Position numbers and translations under genes: made by a program
NCBI GenBank assembly: GCA_044371535.1
Contig: JBILTL010000039.1
Span: forward strand, 1-16,980
DNA from: CAIZGX01 sp044371535
GTDB taxonomy: Bacteria; Bacteroidota; Bacteroidia; Flavobacteriales_D; Sanyastnellaceae
Direction of reading: 5' to 3'
Length of the DNA stretch: 16,980 nt
The notes under the pieces: generated by a model
What the model was told of the DNA's origin: nothing
The model's input: only the letters and a program-made list of their open reading frames with translations
Database searches by the model: none
Shown: positions 7,657 to 14,395 of the stretch, piece after piece
Layout: every line of letters starts with the position of its first letter
How positions within the stretch are numbered: position 1 is the stretch's first letter

Positions 7657-9069
7657 ATGAGGCGAAGGTTATTCTCAACGGAAAAGAAGAGCAGTTCAAT
7701 TTTAATTATTGGTGCACTTATCCCGAGTTCGGGATTGTTCGTGGTAAATAGTCTTTTTTTAAACTCGAGTAACAACAGCGAAATTCTGTTGCTTTACTTT
7801 CAATCGGTTCTTGCCGTTGTTTTCGGCGCCGTGTTCTTTGCTCCGGCATGGGGACGCATGCCTTTGAAAACGGAAGGTGAATTTATTCCTTATCGATTTA
7901 TTGGAAGAGGTGCCGTTTCGTTGGCGCGCTTTCGCGGACTTTATCTCGGCTTGTTAATCTTGCCCCTTGCCATGGCAGTTATTATTCCACCGTTATCTGA
8001 ATGTTTATTTATCGACTCTGAAAGTCAAAAGAGATTTACAATCTTCACATTTGTTGTTCTAACATTAAACATCTTTTTCAATTCGCTAAAAAATCGCATT
8101 CGTATAGATTCGGTTATTGGTTTCGCCACCGTATTTGTAGCGATTTGTTATCTTATGTTTCAAATTTTCATTGGTGAAAATCATACCGTTCAAATTCCAA
8201 ATCACATTTCCGTTTGGGTAAATAACATTCATTTCCAACCACTATTGTTGTCTATTATTTTACTCTGGTGGTTTGCATTAATTGTTGACTTACCGGATAT
8301 GCGCGGACAGCTGTTGCTCACGTTAAAAAATGGAAAAAAATCAAGAAGAATAATAATTATCGCAATACTCATTGCCTATTTCATTCAAAGCATACTTCTC
8401 TCTTTTCCGTTGTTGTATCCCACTGAAAACAATTGGAGCTGGATAAGCAATTTGTTTATCGTTTTTATTGTGATTAATGCGTTTCAAGCAATGTTCAGCA
8501 CGAATCACTGGACGGCTAGTTTAATCTATGCTGGTGTTATTAGACCTATGTTATCCAACGACAACAACGAAAGAACCTTCGGTATAATAACGATGTTTCT
8601 TGGAATAGGAATTTCAGCATTGTGGTTAGCAATGGGTAAATCAACGGCAGAACTTTTCGGAACAATTTTTCTGTTCACTGCCGGTGTTGGGCCTGTCTTT
8701 ATCGTTCGTTGGTTTTGGTCGAAAGTGAATGCGCAAACTGTTCTTTCGGCCATGATTGGCGCACCGCTCATTTGGATCCTCTGGCTACTCGTTAAGCAAA
8801 CAGGCATGTATCCATTCCTCATGCAACAACTCGGAATTTCAGAAGCGTTCATTGACATTTTAATTCCAGGATTATTAAACACTGTCGTCTGGTTAATCAC
8901 CCTTGTGCTAACAAACAACAAGGAAGAAGAAGTCTACGCGAAAAATTGGATTAAAGAAGTGGGAATCTTGAATGAATTCAAGAGCAGAAAGAATTGGCTT
9001 TTATTCATTGGTCTATCACTTCTTTCAGGATTGATTTTGTTCGGTCCTTCGTTGGTTTTTGGGAAATAA
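7657..9069 (+). CDS. Divergent sodium:solute symporter-like membrane protein
   Basis: 470 residues with about 12 predicted membrane helices. Two blocks point to the SSS superfamily as found in Bacteroidota. One is WGRMPLKTEGEFIPYRFIGR followed by ARFRGLYLGLLI, matching the usual TDAEF..RY.G..A..LR.FRA.Y.GL. The other is GVGPVFIVRWFWSKVNAQTV followed by LSAMIG, matching the RWYWWRINAWSE.SAM block. The gene starts late: the family's first helix and the loop before the ATTFAADTP-like segment are missing, and that segment reads ALIPSSGLFVVNSLF instead. STNHWTAS at the helix-8 position keeps some Ser/Thr that could contact Na+. Transport or a non-transport derivative are both possible, and the substrate is unknown. 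A perfect promoter sits 4 nt upstream of the ATG. A late start is therefore real, not a wrong start choice. Confidence 0.78.
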   Translation: MRRRLFSTEKKSSSILIIGALIPSSGLFVVNSLFLNSSNNSEILLLYFQSVLAVVFGAVFFAPAWGRMPLKTEGEFIPYRFIGRGAVSLARFRGLYLGLLILPLAMAVIIPPLSECLFIDSESQKRFTIFTFVVLTLNIFFNSLKNRIRIDSVIGFATVFVAICYLMFQIFIGENHTVQIPNHISVWVNNIHFQPLLLSIILLWWFALIVDLPDMRGQLLLTLKNGKKSRRIIIIAILIAYFIQSILLSFPLLYPTENNWSWISNLFIVFIVINAFQAMFSTNHWTASLIYAGVIRPMLSNDNNERTFGIITMFLGIGISALWLAMGKSTAELFGTIFLFTAGVGPVFIVRWFWSKVNAQTVLSAMIGAPLIWILWLLVKQTGMYPFLMQQLGISEAFIDILIPGLLNTVVWLITLVLTNNKEEEVYAKNWIKEVGILNEFKSRKNWLLFIGLSLLSGLILFGPSLVFGK

Positions 9070-9169
9070 AAAACCGATAATTACAGGTGGTATTCACAAA
9101 CTTAAACGTGTGACTTCAAAACTAAACGATGCTTGGGTAGGATGAAGTTGAAAAAACACCTACTTCCTA

Positions 9170-9200
9170 TTGAACATTAAAATAAAATCAATCATCTTTG
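9170..9200 (+). promoter_or_regulatory. Probable promoter of the binding-protein lipoprotein gene
   Basis: TTG at 9170-9172, a 20-nt spacer, then CATCTTTG at 9193-9200, one base off TAnnTTTG. It lies 19 nt before the ATG at 9220, leaving a short leader. The rest of 9070-9219 shows no gene and no convincing terminator. Confidence 0.5.
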
Positions 9201-9219
9201 CGCCCACAAAAACAAACAT

Positions 9220-10437
9220 ATGAGCAGCAAAAAATCACTTCTTTTTTATTTCATGTTTTTTACCGCATTCATCCTTGCGGGGTGCAGAAAAGATGAATTA
9301 GATAACAAGCCAATTCAATCGATAAAAATTGCTGCTTTGTATTCTGAAACAGGTGAGATTGCCTACTTAGGCCTTAGCTCAAGAGCAGCGATTCAAATTG
9401 CTGTAAATGAAATTAACAATGATTTTTCTCAAAGAGACATTCCTTTCAGATTCGATTTAGAAGTGTACAACACTCAATTAAATCCACAACTTGCGGTAAG
9501 CGCAATGGAGTCAATCGCAAATAGTGGTTGTAAAATCGTTGTTGGTCCTCAAACGAGTGCGGAACTTGAAGAAGTAAAAGCAATAGCGGATAGCCTAGGA
9601 ATTCTTGTTATTAGCCCATCAAGCACAGCTAGCTCTCTTTCCATTCCCAATGATATGATTTTTAGATTTGCTCCAGGTGATCAAATCGCCGGACAGGCAT
9701 TAGCCAATACCATGACTCAGCAAGGAAAACAGGCAATAATTGCTATTTCTAGAAATGATATTGGTAGTCTTGGTTTAAGAGATGCTGTAACGAATTATTT
9801 CACCGCTTCAGGTGGACAAGTAATTACCGGAGATACTTTCGATGGAACCACAACCGATTTCACACAAGTGTTGGCAAATGTAAAAAGCCAAATTTTGAAT
9901 TTATCTTCCACCTATTCAAGCAATCAGATTGGTGTGATTACCACTTCATTTGACGAGTCTATTGCCTTATTCAATCAAGCTGCAAGCGACCCTGTATTGT
10001 ACAGTGTGGACTGGTATGGCGGAGATGGATTTTTTAGAAACCAATCCTTATTATCAAACACATTGGCCTCTCAATTCGCTGTAAATTCTAATTTCTTCAG
10101 TCTTGGTTTTAGCCTTCCTGAAGGAAATAGCAGTCAATACGCTAGTCTAATTTCTCAAATTTACTCAATGAGTGGTTTCGAAGCTGACGCCCTTACACTT
10201 TGCTCTTATGACATTATGAATGTCATAGGAAAAATGATTGAGGGAAATTGCGGAGTTCCATCAGGAGCTCAGAATTTAAAAGATAAATTCTTTGAGATTG
10301 CTGTTCAACACAATGGCGTTACAGGAATAACAGCCCTGAACGAAAACGGTGATAGAGAAAATGGGATTTTCGATTATTGGGGAGTGCAGGACAATGGGGG
10401 ATCTTTCCAATGGTATTTCATCGGGAAATCGGAATAA
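9220..10437 (+). CDS. Periplasmic-binding-protein-type lipoprotein (branched-chain amino-acid binding family)
   Basis: 405 residues. A lipoprotein signal peptide ends in the lipobox ILAGC with C22 as the lipidated residue, so the protein is membrane-tethered. From residue 35 it follows the type I solute-binding fold (Peripla_BP_6, LivK-like): IKIAALYSETGEIAYLG, AAIQIAVNEINND, VVGPQTSAELEEVKAIADSL, VISPSSTASSLS, FRFAPGDQIAGQALANTM, and late EADALTLCSYDIMNVIG. Such proteins capture amino acids or small ligands. No ABC permease or ATPase is nearby, so it may feed a distant transporter or act as a receptor. The TauE-type gene starts 44 nt downstream and is probably co-transcribed. The ligand is not predictable. 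Confidence 0.88.
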   Translation: MSSKKSLLFYFMFFTAFILAGCRKDELDNKPIQSIKIAALYSETGEIAYLGLSSRAAIQIAVNEINNDFSQRDIPFRFDLEVYNTQLNPQLAVSAMESIANSGCKIVVGPQTSAELEEVKAIADSLGILVISPSSTASSLSIPNDMIFRFAPGDQIAGQALANTMTQQGKQAIIAISRNDIGSLGLRDAVTNYFTASGGQVITGDTFDGTTTDFTQVLANVKSQILNLSSTYSSNQIGVITTSFDESIALFNQAASDPVLYSVDWYGGDGFFRNQSLLSNTLASQFAVNSNFFSLGFSLPEGNSSQYASLISQIYSMSGFEADALTLCSYDIMNVIGKMIEGNCGVPSGAQNLKDKFFEIAVQHNGVTGITALNENGDRENGIFDYWGVQDNGGSFQWYFIGKSE

Positions 10438-10481
10438 CATCTCAATCATTTCCATAAGGAGCAAAAAAAGAAATCAATAAT

Positions 10482-11267
10482 TTGGATAACCTTTTGCTTG
10501 GTTTATCGGCATTAGACATTACTCTTCTAATCTTGATATTGACCATATCCGGATTTATTTTCGGAGTTATCGGTTTCGGCTATGGATTATTTGGTGTTTT
10601 TGCGCTCTGGATAATGGACGCTCAAAAAGTAATTCCAACTCTTTTGATAATGTCCATTTGCAATCAATTTCTAAGTCTTGCAAAACTGCGGAAAAATCAA
10701 ATTCCCATTCGAGAATGGTGGCCTTATGGCCCTGCTTCATTTATCGTCGGAGGAATTCTCGGAGTGCCAATAGGCTTGTATTTACTGATACATTTGAATC
10801 CATTTGCATTCGATGAATTAATTGGCCTCATGTTGTTCATCTATTCTCTTTGGATGATATTCAAAAAAAAATTGTCCACTTGGCCTGCCAATAATTTGAA
10901 GCTAAATATTTTCATTGGATTTATTGGCGGCATCGTGGGGGGATTGATTGCTGTGCCTGGTTTAATGGTAGTGGTTTGGGCCATGCACGCGGGCATAACA
11001 AAAGAGAGGCAGAGAGCCATTGTTCAGCCTTTCGTGCTAACCATGCAAATTATTACGGTTATAGAATATGCCTTAAGCGGAAAGGGAATTAGCAATGACC
11101 TCCTTTTGTTGAACCTTTTTCTAATGCCTCTTGTTCTCGCATCAACACTATTGGGTGTTTGGGTATTTCAGCGGATTCAAGAAAGCATCTTTAGAAAACT
11201 AGTTCTTATCCTTTTGTTCCTCTCTGGAGTAAGTTTGATTTTTAAAGGAAGTCAGATTTTTCTTTGA
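10482..11267 (+). CDS. TauE/SafE-family anion exporter (DUF81)
   Basis: 261 residues with about eight membrane helices in two related halves: ISGFIFGVIGFGYGLFGVF in the first and FIGFIGGIVGGLIAVPGLMV in the second. The glycine-rich G(x)3GxxGxG hairpins repeated in both halves are typical of TauE/SafE proteins, which export sulfite, sulfoacetate or related anions. The start is TTG at 10482. The frame is closed upstream by TAA at 10455-10457, and the first ATG would remove the first helix. An AAGGAG sits at 10456-10461, about 20 nt before the TTG, which is unusually far; an ATC at 10473 has better spacing but is a very rare initiator. It follows the lipoprotein gene closely. Confidence 0.85.
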   Translation: MDNLLLGLSALDITLLILILTISGFIFGVIGFGYGLFGVFALWIMDAQKVIPTLLIMSICNQFLSLAKLRKNQIPIREWWPYGPASFIVGGILGVPIGLYLLIHLNPFAFDELIGLMLFIYSLWMIFKKKLSTWPANNLKLNIFIGFIGGIVGGLIAVPGLMVVVWAMHAGITKERQRAIVQPFVLTMQIITVIEYALSGKGISNDLLLLNLFLMPLVLASTLLGVWVFQRIQESIFRKLVLILLFLSGVSLIFKGSQIFL

Positions 11268-11279
11268 ACTTGGGGAAAT

Positions 11280-11305
11280 AAAAAAACCAACGACGAAATC
11301 GTTGG
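11280..11305 (-). terminator. Rho-independent terminator, minus strand
   Basis: The stem CCAACGA / TCGTTGG (7 bp, perfect, 5-nt loop) is followed on the minus strand by seven T. It stands 9 nt after the CCA end of the tRNA fragment and so looks like that tRNA's original terminator. On the plus strand the same hairpin lacks a T-tract, though it could still end the TauE-type transcript. Confidence 0.85.
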
Positions 11306-11314
11306 CTTAATGAG

Positions 11315-11339
11315 TGGCGGAGAGAGAGGGATTCGAACC
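11315..11339 (-). other. 3'-end fragment of a tRNA gene (Ser-like), possible attachment site
   Basis: On the minus strand this reads as T-arm GGTTCGAATCC, then 3' acceptor strand TCTCTCC, discriminator G and an encoded CCA. The expected 5' partner GGAGAGA, D-arm, anticodon arm and variable arm are not present in the roughly 100 nt upstream. Even the 5' half of the T-stem (GAAGG) pairs imperfectly with CCCTC. GGAGAGA/TCTCTCC with discriminator G suits a tRNA-Ser. A 3' fragment that keeps its own terminator is what remains at one end when an element integrates into a tRNA gene. Recombination by other means is possible. In 11340-11471 I see only a GC-richer patch with ACGCTC repeated 11 bp apart (11391 and 11402). 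Confidence 0.75.
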
Positions 11340-11471
11340 TTCACTAAAAACCCTTTATTTACAAGTGTTTCAGAAGACCCTTAATCCCTGACGCTCCGAT
11401 TACGCTCGTCGTTTCATTTTCAATTAAAACGAAGATAGTACAAAATTTATAACCCGATAATAAATCCCTCT

Positions 11472-12134
11472 TTACAATCTCGCCAGTCCCTGATAATTAA
11501 AAATTCCCATTTCGAGTGAATATGTGAGGAGATGTGCTGAACGCTTGCAATTGGTTTTTCTTAGAATATTCTCGCGGTGTTTTTTAACGGTGCCACTTGC
11601 AATATTCAATTTGGAAGAAATTTCTTTGTTGGTAAACCCACGAATAATTAAGTCGATAATAATCTTTTCCTGGATTGAGAGTTCACTGGGCATTCGCTTT
11701 TTCTCTTTGAAGTAGTTTAACTTCTGTGCAGTAACAAGTGAATTGAAGAATATCTTTTTCTCATGTGCGCTAATCAAAGCCTTTTTTATCTGACCAGAGT
11801 CTGCCTCTTTGGGCAGGTAACCCAATGCCCCAACAGATATGGCTCTGTCTATCATGTAATCATTTGTAATCATGCTCAGGACAACCGCTGAAACTTTGGG
11901 GTACTTTTGTTTGATTACTTCAATGGTGCTGTCTCCAGATTTACCAGGCATATTAATATCCATAAGTACCACGTCGCAGGTTTCTTCTTTCAAAAAATCT
12001 AAAAACGATTGTCCGTCTGGAAAATCACCAACCACATGAAAGCGTTCCGCCCTGTCTTGGTTTAAAATTCTCTTAATGCCTTCGCGAGTTATGGTGTGAT
12101 CATCTACCAGCGCTACTTTAATTGGAACTATCAT
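11472..12134 (-). CDS. NarL/FixJ-family response regulator
   Basis: 220 residues. The receiver domain (about 4-125) has D11/D12, phospho-acceptor D59 in VVLMDINMPGKSG, S87 and K109 (GYLPKEAD), all intact. A LuxR-type helix-turn-helix follows at about 152-212 (LSIQEKIIIDLIIRGFTNKE, SGTVKKHRENILRKTN). It should be phosphorylated by the adjacent kinase and bind DNA as a dimer at inverted sites. Its ATG overlaps the kinase stop in ATGA (12131-12134), so the two are translationally coupled. It is the last gene of the four-gene overlapping operon. A candidate target motif occurs upstream of the operon and of two other coding units to the right. Confidence 0.94.
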   Translation of the reverse strand: MIVPIKVALVDDHTITREGIKRILNQDRAERFHVVGDFPDGQSFLDFLKEETCDVVLMDINMPGKSGDSTIEVIKQKYPKVSAVVLSMITNDYMIDRAISVGALGYLPKEADSGQIKKALISAHEKKIFFNSLVTAQKLNYFKEKKRMPSELSIQEKIIIDLIIRGFTNKEISSKLNIASGTVKKHRENILRKTNCKRSAHLLTYSLEMGIFNYQGLARL

Positions 12135-12907
12135 TTTAAAGGAAGTTGAAGTTTAGTGCATGCGTACTGATCTAAGATACGATAAAATTCTATAGTCCCT
12201 TCCAATTGAAGGGTTCTATTTAAAATAGAAGAGCAACCCCGACCTTCATTGATTCTGGCTGTTTCTAAGAATTCTTTTTGGCTGAATGGTGCACCGTCGT
12301 GTGTAAAGACCACTTGAAATTTATCTTCATCGTTGTTTAACTCGCACTCAATGAATGTGGGTTTTCCATGCCGAATAATATTATTCAAGATTTCGTTGGT
12401 AATTCTATAGATAGCCAATTGCTTGGGTTGAGGGAAATTCAGATCATAGATCAATCGATTGAAAAAGTTAATTCGAATGTTAAATCCTAAGTCAGTAAGG
12501 TTTTGTTCGATGGCATTGATTAGACCTGACTCTTTGAAGTTCGTCGGATAAATCTGTGAAGAGTACTTTCTAACGTCTGCTATTAATTCATTTATCCTCT
12601 TGTAAATATTCACTCTTTCTTCAGATGAAATGTAAATGGGGTCATTTGCATCGATATCAGGTCGCAATTGTCTGTATAAGAAGCTCAATTGCGGACCGAA
12701 ATCGTCGTGCAAATTATCTGCTAAAACCGATCTTTCTATTTCCTGAGTTTGAATAGCCGTTTCTCTTATTTGCTTACTATGCAACTCTCTTTCTTTTATT
12801 CCCTGTGCCATTCTTCGCAAGAGTAAAAAAGCCAATGCCGTAATTAAAACGGCAAAAGTACCAAGAGCTATTACGCAATAAACAACAATGGTACTTACAC
12901 TATTCAT
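12131..12907 (-). CDS. Histidine kinase of the HisKA_3 (NarX/DesK) type, lacking a sensor domain
   Basis: 258 residues. One N-terminal membrane helix (about 7-31) and a short coiled linker lead to the HisKA_3 dimerisation helix with phospho-accepting H67 in LADNLHDDFGPQLS. The ATPase domain shows an N-box (NEILNNIIRHG, 171-181), a G1-like HDGAPFS (203-209) and a glycine loop EGRGCSS (221-227). No periplasmic or PAS/GAF sensor domain is present, so sensing must come from the membrane segment or a partner. The gene overlaps the 7-TM protein gene upstream by 8 nt (12900-12907) and the regulator gene downstream by 4 nt, which makes the 7-TM protein the natural partner. Confidence 0.92.
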   Translation of the reverse strand: MNSVSTIVVYCVIALGTFAVLITALAFLLLRRMAQGIKERELHSKQIRETAIQTQEIERSVLADNLHDDFGPQLSFLYRQLRPDIDANDPIYISSEERVNIYKRINELIADVRKYSSQIYPTNFKESGLINAIEQNLTDLGFNIRINFFNRLIYDLNFPQPKQLAIYRITNEILNNIIRHGKPTFIECELNNDEDKFQVVFTHDGAPFSQKEFLETARINEGRGCSSILNRTLQLEGTIEFYRILDQYACTKLQLPLK

Positions 12908-13589
12908 TATAATTTACAAGAGAAGTATTGTTCTGAGATATTTTTCTCGCACGGCGGCTTTCAGCTAAAAAATAAATTGTAAAGAGTAAATTTCTTGAGA
13001 TATTACCAAAGACTAGTAGATGGAGATAGAATTCAGACAAGAATACTCTTTCTTCATTAGATAATTTTAAATTATTCGTGCTCACAGGAATCATGGATGC
13101 TGTTTCAAATATAAAAAAACCAAGAATTGGAATAAGGAACAATTCTTTTTCCTTAAAAACTAAATAATCACTTAAAATAATCTTTATCGCAGCAATAGCT
13201 GCAAAAAAACAAACAAAAAATGACAGTAAAAAGGAATGAATTGAAGATAATTGATAAAATCCAAATTCGTAATTGTATAGACCATGCGACAACCAATAGA
13301 AAATTACTATAAAAACTATTAATACCTGTAATTTTCTATTAAAACCAGAGACATAAGCAATACAAAACAGCTCTCCAAAAATCGCCAAGTAATCGTAAAT
13401 ATTGAAAAGAAAGAGATTATTCTCTTTCTTCAAATGTAGATAAAAACTAGCAAAATCAATTACAATAGAAAGTACAGTAAAAGCAATTAAAAACTTCGAT
13501 TCGCTCGATTTTTTTTGTCTACTCCATATAAAAAATGGAATTAATCCAGTGCTAATTGAAATGAATACTTCTATATCTAATAGTGACAT
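12900..13589 (-). CDS. Seven-helix membrane protein, candidate signal receptor for the adjacent kinase
   Basis: 229 residues from the ATG at 13589. That ATG overlaps the stop of the preceding gene as TAATG, which favours this start over the ATG at 13631, which would add 14 residues inside the previous gene. About seven hydrophobic helices are visible, for example VFISISTGLIPFFIW, FLIAFTVLSIVIDFASFYL, IYDYLAIFGELFCIAYV, LIVFIVIFYWLSHGLY, LLSFFVCFFAAIAAIKIIL, LIPILGFFIFETASMI and VFGNISRNLLFTIYFLA. The C-terminal tail is basic and polar. I recognise no named family. Its place directly before a kinase with no sensor domain suggests that it supplies the sensing function; this is inference from gene order. 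Confidence 0.82.
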   Translation of the reverse strand: MSLLDIEVFISISTGLIPFFIWSRQKKSSESKFLIAFTVLSIVIDFASFYLHLKKENNLFLFNIYDYLAIFGELFCIAYVSGFNRKLQVLIVFIVIFYWLSHGLYNYEFGFYQLSSIHSFLLSFFVCFFAAIAAIKIILSDYLVFKEKELFLIPILGFFIFETASMIPVSTNNLKLSNEERVFLSEFYLHLLVFGNISRNLLFTIYFLAESRRARKISQNNTSLVNYNE

Positions 13590-13903
13590 TAAGAATTCAA
13601 TAAATTTTTTGATGAGCAAATTTCTGGACATGGAATAGTCCTATCCACAATTACCCCCGCTGTCATATCATTTCCGTTTGCATCTACTCCAACCAAAACG
13701 AGTTGTTTATTCCCGTCTTTGTCTAAGGCGAAATACATACGAATTCCCATGCAGCCGGTTTGTCCGAGAATGGAGTTAACCAAGTTCTTTCCTACTGCAA
13801 GTGCAATGGTATCTCCAGTAGAGATTGTAGCTCGGTAATCGGCTGTCATTTTTGATCCTTCTGCAAGTGTAATCACTGCACCTTCGTTTCCTGTGAATGT
13901 CAT
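13589..13903 (-). CDS. Small conserved Bacteroidota protein of unknown function with CPxxC tail
   Basis: 104 residues, soluble, no signal peptide. Key segments are MTFTGNEGAVITLAEG at the start, MTADYRATI, GCMGIRMYFALDKDGNKQL, VLVGVDANGNDM and a C-terminal RTIPCPEICSS. I recall unnamed Bacteroidota proteins of this length and pattern, but no function. The CPEIC pair could bind metal or form a disulfide. It is the first gene of the overlapping operon, and its TAA shares an A with the next ATG (TAATG). Composition is less AT-rich than the membrane gene that follows. A dyad-like motif lies about 160 nt upstream. Confidence 0.8.
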   Translation of the reverse strand: MTFTGNEGAVITLAEGSKMTADYRATISTGDTIALAVGKNLVNSILGQTGCMGIRMYFALDKDGNKQLVLVGVDANGNDMTAGVIVDRTIPCPEICSSKNLLNS

Positions 13904-14062
13904 ATTATTAAATTTTATTGATTTCAGCTAAAATAGGAAAGTTCCAAACCGAACTGGTCCTACTCTTGTTGAAAAGGCAATTGAAATAGAATGAAAGGTT
14001 AGCAGGTATTTCAAAATCAGGATACAAGGTTTATTGATTTAGTGTTATTCATTGAAAGAGAA

Positions 14063-14078
14063 TACGCCAAAAGACGTA
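14063..14078 (-). promoter_or_regulatory. Dyad-like motif, copy A
   Basis: TACGCC-AAAA-GACGTA, an inverted repeat with one mismatch, read here on the plus strand. It lies about 160 nt upstream of the first gene of the two-component operon. It shares AATACGCYAAANGRC with copies B (15729) and C (16168). Confidence 0.5.
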
Positions 14079-14084
14079 TGACAA

Positions 14085-14267
14085 TTATGCCGTTTTGGCT
14101 TGAACAATTGATAATTCAATACGATTGGCGTTATAATAAGTGGGAACTTTCATTTGTACATTTTTAGAACTTGTTGGAGGGAAATATTCGTAAAAGGTTT
14201 GATCTTCCGTGGCCAGCACGGAATTGGTTTTGGTAAAATAGGTAATACGATTTGTATCGCCTTTGTA
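14085..14267 (-). pseudogene. C-terminal remnant of an unidentified gene
   Basis: An open frame of 60 codons ending in TAA at 14085-14087. It reads like real protein: GDTNRITYFTKTNSVLATED, FYEYFPPTSSKNVQMKVPTY, YNANRIELSIVQAKTA. It is closed upstream by TAA at 14268-14270, and its only Met is about 22 residues from the end. The stretch is less AT-rich than its surroundings. It is probably the tail of a larger, lost gene that stood in the same direction before the operon. I do not recognise the family. Confidence 0.5.
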
Positions 14268-14395
14268 TTACGTCACAATTGATATGTTGTTTAAACTTAT
14301 AAGACCCGAGCAGACTTTAGTTAATATATTCATTCTTCGAAATTATTCTAACTTCACTTCCTGCAAAACGCTTTCTTCAGACGCACAAAGCAAAG

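Larger units (their letters stand above)
13904..14395. other. Intergenic stretch with regulatory motif and decayed coding sequence
   Basis: 492 bases without an intact gene. From left to right it holds a short inverted repeat AGTTC-CAAACC-GAACT (13940-13955) that could be an operator for the minus-strand operon, motif copy A (14063-14078), and a reading-frame remnant (14085-14267). No clear promoter was found for the operon; TCGGTTTG around 13944-13951 on the minus strand is one base off TAnnTTTG but lacks a TTG at the proper distance. Nothing was recognised in 14268-14395. Confidence 0.6.

Noticed and set aside
14085..14140. Further apparent motif copies (GCCGTTTTGGC, AATACGATTGGCGTTAT)
   Set aside because: They fall inside the coding-like remnant (QAKTA and YNANRIEL) and lack the shared core, so are more likely coincidental.
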